Origin: Liolophura sinensis
Lineage: Eukaryota > Mollusca > Polyplacophora > Chitonida > Chitonidae
NCBI RefSeq assembly: GCF_032854445.1
Contig: NC_088295.1
Location: forward strand, 64,957,249-65,021,248
Length of the DNA: 64,000 nt
Direction: 5' to 3'
Shown here: one piece after another, positions 57,724-64,000 of the stretch
How the letters are laid out: each line of letters starts with the position of its first letter
Numbering within the stretch: the first letter of the stretch is position 1
Position numbers and translations under genes: made by a program
Notes under the pieces: model-generated
What the model saw: only the letters and a program-made list of their open reading frames with translations
What the model was told of the DNA's origin: nothing
Databases searched by the model: none

Positions 57724-58374
57724 TCAAAAAATAATAATCTTATTTCAACAGAAAGTCAGTTGTCTGAGTGATGCTTAGAAGGTATTCTGCTATAAAAACA
57801 TAAGACTGTGTCATACATAGCCATTATAATATCCTATTAGTCTAATACAAATCTTTGTGTTCAGTTAACAGAAACGTGTGCTCTACTGAGCAGATTAATC
57901 TGGTGCAATAACAGAACATGTGTGCTCTCCTGAACAGAATAATCTGGTGCAATAACAGAACACGTGTGCTCTACTGAGCAGAATAGTCTGGTGCAATAAC
58001 AGAACATGTGTGCTCTACTGAACAGAATAATCTGGTGCAATAATAGAACACGTGTGCTCTACTGAGCAGAACAATCTGGTGCAATAACAGAACACGTGTG
58101 CTCTACTGAACAGAATAATCTGGTGCAATAACAGAACATGTGTGCTCTACTGAACAGAATAATCTGGTGCAATAACAGAACACGTGTGCTGTACTGAACA
58201 GAATAATCTGGTGCAATAACAGAACACGTGTGCTCTACTGAAGAGAATAATCTGCTGCAATAAAAGAACATGTTTGCTCTACTGACCAGAATAATCTTGT
58301 GCAATAACAGAATACTTTCTAGCATCATTCAGACAGTAGGCTTTCTGTTAAATTTTGCAAATTATTAATTTATG
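57724..58374. mobile_element. MITE copy swollen by an internal minisatellite
   Basis: Ends match 29935-30191: CAGAAAGTCAGTTGTCTGAG TGATG at the left and, inverted, CAGAAAGCCTACTGTCTGAA TGATG at the right. The core has expanded into the 44-bp array. Confidence 0.75.
57867..58310 (+). repeat. 44-bp minisatellite, about 10 copies
   Basis: Units of ACAGAACACGTGTGCTCTAC then TGAACAGAATAATCTGGTGC AATA. The CAGAATAATCTGGTGCAATA core is the internal segment of the host MITE. It produces a spurious minus-strand ORF. Confidence 0.95.
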
Positions 58375-58410
58375 AGACTACTGGGCTTTACATGAGGTCA
58401 CATCGCCGAT

Positions 58411-59080
58411 ATGTTTGTCACCTTTGACAGTATGGAGGAGAAGAAACAACAAGTAGAAGAGAACCCTGTGGTTATAGAAGGGATTACCAAACATACGGTA
58501 CCGACAGTCGACATTTCCAGTATAGATCCCCAGCTGCTCAAACCAACTGCTCTCTGTTTCGATGCCACGGATTTGGACATCACCCACCAGCAGCTCAAGA
58601 AGGCCCTNNNNNNNNNNNNNNNNNNNNNNNNNNNNNNNNNNNNNNNNNNNNNNNNNNNNNNNNNNNNNNNNNNNNNNNNNNNNNNNNNNNNNNNNNNNNN
58701 NNNNNNNNNNNNNNNNNNNNNNNNNNNNNNNNNNNNNNNNNNNNNNNNNNNNNNNNNNNNNNNNNNNNNNNNNNNNNNNNNNNNNNNNNNNNNNNNNNNN
58801 NNNNNNNCTCAAGAAGGCCCTGGATAAAGTCTTAATATTCTGCGAGGGGGCAAAGATAACATCAATCCAGTTCGAATACCGACGAGTGCAAAGCGAAACT
58901 TTAACCAACAGATGGATGCTTTACGCTGACAGTCAAGAATCCAGAAACGTCATTTGTGGTCGTCAATTGACGTTTGGCGACCGCACGGTTGTCCTGCGAC
59001 GTTACGACGATTTGGTTCTTTTAGCACATAAACGAGCTTTGCGAGCTGAAGCCTGGAGAAACGTTTTAGGCACAAAATAG
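58411..59080 (+). CDS. unidentified small protein, interrupted by an assembly gap
   Basis: ATG 58411 to the gap (58607), and 58808 to stop TAG 59078-59080. The 14-bp sequence CTCAAGAAGGCCCT stands on both sides of the gap; if counted once, the frame is continuous at 456 nt (151 aa). Features: acidic N-terminus (MEEKKQQVEENPVV); LCFDATDLDITHQQLKKAL; then ITSIQFEYRRV, RWMLYADSQESRNVICGRQL and VVLRRYDDL; a basic helical end (HKRALRAEAW). Alternating strands and helices look RRM-like (inference only; canonical RNP motifs not clear). Single exon as seen; an upstream exon joining near 58397 is possible. It lies 36 bp after a MITE and is convergent with the minus-strand gene at 60418-63040. Confidence 0.65.
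58608..58807. other. assembly gap, 200 N
   Basis: Exactly 200 N. Identical 14-bp ends suggest a placeholder over an undetected overlap, not missing sequence. Confidence 0.97.
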
Positions 59081-60417
59081 TCCCGGAAGACCGTCCGCAA
59101 CGAAATTTAGAGCTGAAGGCTTAAAGGACAAATGAAACGTTTGCTTTTCATTTCTTAATATGCAGTTTAGGATGTGTCCTAACATAGAAAAGTACAAAAA
59201 CTCTTCTTAGCTATCTTCTTGGAGGGCAAAATTAGCTACTAAACTACAGTTTTTCTAAGGTTTTTCTAAGGTCCAAGCTGTCCACCCAGAAATTAAGAAC
59301 TGTTATGACGTCAACGGTAACAGGTGTCAAAACATCTGCTTGGGAAGAAAAGCCCAAATGGTGGGGCGCTTTTTTGGCACTTATTGCCAATGAGTTCATT
59401 GATGAAAATGTATAAATAGAGAGATATATTTGTCTGAAAAATGATTTTCTTTTTCGCGGTGTGGGGTCATAACTTTCTTTATTATCTCTAAAACTATAAT
59501 CTTCGTTCCTGACTTCATTTTCTTGTATTATCTCATAGAAATTACAAGCTCGCTGATTTAGAACTTTTCAACGAAAGATATGTTGTGGCATTTGCTAGAG
59601 GGTTCGCGGTAAATAGTCTGATATTCTAATGAAGCTGAATTCCTCGTTGGCAATTAAGACACCAGCGTTTCGGACAAAAAACTTTATTTGCGCACATTCC
59701 CAGTCTTAAAATACAGAAACATGACCCATATTCTTTTGATCTTTATTCAGAAACTTAGACCACTTCTTCAAATCATCACATACCAGAATGTGTCAGGTTG
59801 ATTTACAGAACGTTTAGGCGATATATGTATTGGTCTCAGTCAGAGGGAAGGTACACCTCAATTAACGGTAGCTCACAGTGAATGTGTGCTCACAGATAAA
59901 ATAAAGAACAGGGAATACTTTCCCAAAAATTCCTAAATCAGAATTTCGTACCTTTCCTCGTATATATAGTTTAGATAGACAATTCCGTGTACATATAACA
60001 TCACCAGAAGTATTACTTATAAAGTTTGAGAAAGTGACCCCTGCTATGAATACAGCTACTGGTAATAATATACAGGATAGACCTACCCTGAATAAACCAC
60101 ATCATTAATACAGCGACTAATGCCTGCATGGTAGCTGTCGTATTTGCTTATACGTGCTTCGCTTTGTCTGTTTTGTTTTCGTGGGAAGCCCTGATTCACA
60201 AGGTTCCACTTGTAATGTCAACCTGTTATCTGTGATAAATGTACAACGTAAGTCATTCAAATGAAACAGGACAAACATAGATGGAATTCTTTTAGTAGCT
60301 GTACAGTGACGGCTGCTATACAGCAAATATTGTTCAATATGGAAAAACTAATATGTGCAGAACTTGTACACGTGCAGAACTTGGATTACGTGCACATCAC
60401 TTACAATGTATTAACGT
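59081..60417. other. no recognisable gene
   Basis: Probable 3' UTR and intergenic DNA between two convergent genes. Confidence 0.5.
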
Positions 60418-60466
60418 TTAATCCTTCACATCTTGCTGGTGGGCCACGGCCTTTCCAAGCGGGTTC
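60418..60466 (-). CDS. terminal exon of the minus-strand gene
   Basis: Acceptor ACATTTCAG then G completing Arg, followed by NPLGKAVAHQQDVKD and TAA. 49 nt. Confidence 0.68.
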
Positions 60467-63040
60467 CTGAAATGTAAATGAAACCACTGAACGACACAGT
60501 TATATATGTGCATATAAAATTAACATTCTAGCACAGTTTCAGTGATTTCATGTATGTTTGATTGTATGGTGAAGTGATCTCAGACTAAAGAAAAATATAC
60601 TTTTCATTGATGAATGCTGATTATAGGCGCGCGAAAGGACATGCATCAGTGGTGAAGCTAAGCCTAAACAAGCCTTCCTTGTTAGGTAGTGAGAGTGATC
60701 TAAACCGCGCGTAGAGAGCAGTCTGAGCGCTGTAGAGAGTATGACCACGGTCCAGGAAATCACGTACTTGACGAACTTTCTAATGTACAATATACTGTAT
60801 GAATGCCAACAAACTTACGAACATTGCACAACGGCTCCCGCTAAATGACCATCATAATTTTTATGTAAACTAACGACTCATGTTTTCTGATGTTTTCTTT
60901 CGATCATTTACTAATTAATGTAAAACTCTACTGGCTTGGATACAGTACCTGTCCGTCTATATCTATCTGTACCTCACTGTCTATTCTTTGATTTAGTCAT
61001 ATATGGTACCGGTACAAACAAAATCAGTTAAGGGCCTCCGTGGCTCAGTTGGTTAGCGCGCTAGCGCAGCCTAACGACCCAGGAGTCTCTCACCGCTGTG
61101 AGTTCAAGCCCAGCTCGTGCTAGCTTCCTCTCCGGTCGTACGTGGGAAGGTCCGCCAGAAAGCGGATGGTCGTGGGTTTCCCCCCGGCTCTGCCCGGATT
61201 CCTCTCACCATAATGCTGGCCGCCGTCGTATAAGTAAAAATATTCTGGGTACGGCGTATAACACCAATCAAACAAATAAATAAATCAGTTTATCTACAAA
61301 GACAACATAAAATACGAGAGAAACCCAGAAGACATTTCTTGAAAAGATCATGTGAGTGAGGGGACATTTTCATATACCTTCTGGAGGCAATTTTCTTGTG
61401 ATAATGGTTTTTCGGAACTGGGTTCTCTACGTTAAATCACCACATAAAGCAAAGTGCTTTCACAATTTGAAAGTGCATGGCCCATGTGTTCCACATTTAT
61501 AATCAGAGGTCGATTTCCATTAGGCGCCTCGACTGCAACCAAGCATGGCGTCCTGTCTAGTGGAAAACAAATACGCAACAAACAATGGTCTATACAAATG
61601 TCACTTATACGATTTAAAATGTTGCATCAATAGTGTCAATGCGATTTAAGAAGCTCGTGAATGTGTGACTGCTATAAAAGAGATTTTGAGACATGGGCGG
61701 CTCAAGTTAATCATGATTGTTCAGCGAAAACAGGTTCCTAAACGAAGACTTTACCTGTAATCCCATTCGCTTATTCCCCAGCCTGGCAGGCCATTCAGAG
61801 TAAATGTGCACATTCGTTCATGGATCTTAGCGTCCCAGTCCGTACCCATGAAGAACACAGGCGCCAGTACTTGGCTCCCCTTCAGGCAGTAGTGGTCCCT
61901 ACCTGTGGCATATTACCAGACCAACCAAACTACACACAACCGGTAAAACAAGTGACTTATAATGTTTAATTCGCGAAAGTTTCCACAACGCCTTATAGGC
62001 CACCGATACAGGCTTAAGTTTATACCATCATGAAAAACGTGACAAGACTACAGGCTCGAAGCTGCTTCTTTTATCAACATTCACCTAAAAGATTCATGTA
62101 ATACATGCAAAGGTAATTTACAATGTCAAAATTGAAACTATCACTCTCGTCGTAAAGTCTTGGTTTTGGTCTTTCACAGCCCTTGCTGTATATGGATTGT
62201 TTAAATCTAGCAGATCATCAATATAGCGTTTAAGGAATAATCGGGCCTACTGATGATTACTCCTTAATAGTTTCTGTATATAGTCGTATAAAAAATCATC
62301 CAAAAGGGTGGGGGGGGGGGGGGGCACAATTTGTACCCCCAATTTGTATGCGAATATCTATAAACTGTTGATATATGGTGTTGACGGTTCACGTAAAGAT
62401 TTGGTGTGGCGATTCAAGCATGTAAAGTTTTAGTTTGACCATTCATGTAAAATTTTGCTATGAGGATTCAGTCATAAAGGCGATTTTAAAGACCTTCTTC
62501 CGTATTTGTGTTGAGCAAAAAATTCTGTATATACGTACATAATATGAGTATAGACTTTTACATCAATCTGCAGAGGTAAATAGTTTCGGATACATTATAT
62601 GTCCTACCAACAGAATGACACAAAGCATATAGCATTAGTATATAGTAATGAAGAGCATTTACCACCTTTAGTATCTCCAAATCTTTTTCTCTTGTGCTAC
62701 CTCTCAGTCAATAACAACACAGAAACTACGTGGGCATGCCAAAGGCGTATATAGACCTAAAACTTGGCTTGCATTGAAAGGTAAACTTTTTAGATCAAAA
62801 CTACTTGACTTCAAGACTGCATGGCGTATTTGTCACGATACATGTACATGGCTAGAAATTTCCCTTGAAGACAAGCATATTTTTTAAAGTTTTGTCACAA
62901 ATGTTAACCTACCTGCTGTAAAGTTTAAACTAAACTCTTTAGGCGGGTGACCATCGTCTCCCATGGTGTAGAACTCGAAATCTGTAGAGGATACAGCGTC
63001 CATTCTGCCATCTGGTTGAAATACGTAACCCACAATTAAC
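60418..63040 (-). CDS. unidentified multi-exon gene, 3' part (5' end not found)
   Basis: Three small minus-strand exons join with perfect GT-AG sites and phases: 63040-62913, 61902-61755, 60466-60418 (stop TAA 60420-60418). The product ends: LIVGYVFQPDGRMDAVSSTD and FEFYTMGDDGHPPKEFSLNF, then GRDHYCLKGSQVLAPVFFMG, DWDAKIHERMCTFTLNGLPG, WGISEWDYRNPLGKA and VAHQQDVKD. The order (GYVF.PDGRM ... LAPV ... HERM.TF.LNG..GWGISE) vaguely recalls the bacterial DUF7064/DUF7065 type of beta-sandwich C-terminus; that is a memory-based guess. Upstream exons should lie above 63040, possibly beyond the window. None of these exons has a long ORF. Convergent with the gene at 58411. Confidence 0.72.
61030..61281 (+). 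mobile_element. SINE family A, full length
   Basis: GGGCCTCCGTGGCTCAGTTG head through TACGGCGTATAACACC to the AAACAAATAAATA tail. AAATCAGTT is duplicated at 61021-61029 and 61282-61290. Lies in the last intron of the minus-strand gene. Confidence 0.93.
61755..61902 (-). CDS. internal exon of the minus-strand gene
   Basis: Acceptor TATGCCACAG, donor ACAG|GTAAAG, 148 nt, phase 1 to 2. Encodes RDHYCLKGSQVLAPVFFMGT, DWDAKIHERMCTFTLNGL and PGWGISEWDY. Confidence 0.75.
62310..62324. repeat. poly(G) run
   Basis: 15 G on the + strand, in the intron of the minus-strand gene. Confidence 0.95.
62913..63040 (-). CDS. upstream visible exon of the minus-strand gene
   Basis: Acceptor TTTATCAACAG, donor GCAG|GTAGGT, 128 nt. 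Encodes LIVGYVFQPDGRMDAVSS, DFEFYTMGDDGHPPKEF and SLNFTA. Confidence 0.72.
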
Positions 63041-63089
63041 CTGTTGATAAATAATTAGTATGATGCAGAACCGTAATCCTATAACTAAC

Positions 63090-63238
63090 CTGTCCTCTCC
63101 GGCCGTACGTGGGAAGGTCTGGTAACAACCTGCGGATGGTCGTGGGTTTCCCCCGGGCTCTGCCACCATAATGCCGGTCGCCGCCGTATAAGTGAAATAT
63201 TCGGCGTAAAACACCAATATAATAAGTAAATAAATGAA
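63090..63238 (+). mobile_element. SINE family A, 3' half
   Basis: TCCTCTCCGGCCGTACGTGG, CAACCTGCGGATGGTCGTGG, GGCGTAAAACACCAATATAA with an AAATAAATGAA tail. Confidence 0.92.
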
Positions 63239-63344
63239 TATAACTAACCTGGGGTATACAAGGACACACTTACTGAAGGACGCACACAAAGCTACACACG
63301 GCCTCGCCATTTATAGAGAAAAAGTGGACAGTCTTTAAAAATAT

Positions 63345-63615
63345 TGATTTATTTATTTGACTGGTGTATTATGAAGTCCTCAAAAATATTTCACTTTTAC
63401 GACGTCGGCCATCATTATGGTGGGAGGAATCTGGGTAGAACCCGATGAGAAGCCCAAGACAACCTGCATGCAGGTTGCTGCCAGACCTTTCCACGTATTG
63501 GAGGAAAGAGGAATCAGCATTAGCTGGGCTTGAACTCACAGCGACCACATTGGTGAGGGGCTCCTTGGCCATTACGCCGTTCTGGCACGCTAACCACTAG
63601 GCCACTATGGCCCCA
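63345..63615 (-). mobile_element. SINE family A, full length, with an 18-bp palindrome
   Basis: Inverted copy from tail (TTTATTTATTTGACTGGTGT) to head (GGGGCCATAGTGGCCTAGTG on the minus strand). CAACCTGCATGCAGGTTG at 63460-63477 is a perfect palindrome not present in ordinary copies. Confidence 0.9.
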
Positions 63616-63632
63616 TTATTTATTTAACTATT

Positions 63633-63990
63633 AATGTTTAACGCCATAAATCACATGCCCGGCGTAAACCACCGACTTTTGGCAAGTTACTGCCGATCGT
63701 GTCATGTACAATAATATGTACACCATACTGCTGGGAAACACGTGATTTACAACAAATGCTAGAATGCCAAAAAAGTCATTCGAGCGACGTTGACAGCTTA
63801 TTGCCCCCAAGGCTCTATGCACTGTGACAGCGGGAGAACGCACAAGTTCTGGCTCTTTCCAAGGCTGGAATTGATCCCGTAACTCGTCTGTGTTCTACCG
63901 AATAAAAGCCAAGTTAGTGCCTCGAATCTCCCTATAGTAATAACAAGATGTAAGTGTCAAAGTGCTAAGGTAACTGAGCCGACGGCAACC
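63633..63990 (-). mobile_element. SINE family C, inverted
   Basis: On the minus strand: a head-like GGCTCAGTTACCTTAGCAC, GAGTTACGGGATCAATTCC, then AACTTGCCAAAAGTCGGTGG TTTACGCCGGGCATGTGATT. It matches 13800-13940 and 21061-21290. Confidence 0.6.
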
Positions 63991-64000
63991 ATGAGGTTTT

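Noticed and set aside
58059-58328. 89-codon minus-strand ORF with repeated SVEHTCSVIAPD-like units
   Set aside because: Artefact of the 44-bp minisatellite inside a MITE.
63240-63310. Upstream exon MARPCVALCASF of the minus-strand gene
   Set aside because: Its donor (TTCA|GTAAGT) leaves phase 1, whereas the exon at 63040 needs phase 2; joining would create a stop.

Overview
The window is invertebrate nuclear DNA: AT-rich, intron-bearing and crowded with short mobile elements. Three things point to a lophotrochozoan such as a mollusc or brachiopod. First, the cytoplasmic intermediate-filament (IF) genes have a lamin-type rod and a lamin-tail domain. Second, there are paralogous CARD-NACHT (NLR-like) immune-type genes. 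Third, tRNA-derived SINEs ending in a GGCGTAAAACACCAATCAAATAAATA-like tail are scattered throughout. No species is assigned.

Layout. (1) 0.2-10.2 kb, + strand: CARD-NACHT gene 1 has five firm exons and one candidate 5' exon. A 45-bp minisatellite (1484-3155) runs right up to the first firm splice acceptor. (2) 10.3-31.4 kb: no firm gene. This stretch holds degenerate LINEs, SINEs of at least three families, fold-back/MITE-like elements and microsatellites. (3) 31.7-40.2 kb, + strand: CARD-NACHT gene 2 has seven phase-consistent exons. Its CARD, linker and NACHT exons match gene 1 in phase and almost in length, so the two are paralogues. Both end in the same unidentified C-terminal region, with no leucine-rich or WD repeats. 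(4) 40.4-46.2 kb: a duplicated scrap of gene 2's 3' end, a dead LINE, then unremarkable DNA. (5) 46.2-53.9 kb: three tandem copies of an intronless IF gene. Two are intact (583 aa, one residue apart) and the middle one is a truncated, frameshifted pseudogene. (6) 55.5-64.0 kb: an unidentified ORF, a 44-bp minisatellite inside a MITE, a small gene broken by a 200-N assembly gap, and a minus-strand gene visible only as small exons.

The CARD-NACHT proteins are expected to be cytosolic ATP-dependent sensors that oligomerise and signal through CARD-CARD contacts. The IF proteins are structural. Nothing links the two groups beyond proximity. The most promising undescribed item is the CARD-linker-NACHT-(unknown C-terminal domain) architecture. 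Most other noteworthy points concern genome dynamics: gene conversion among IF copies, fold-back SINEs, MITE-derived minisatellites and a probable false assembly gap.
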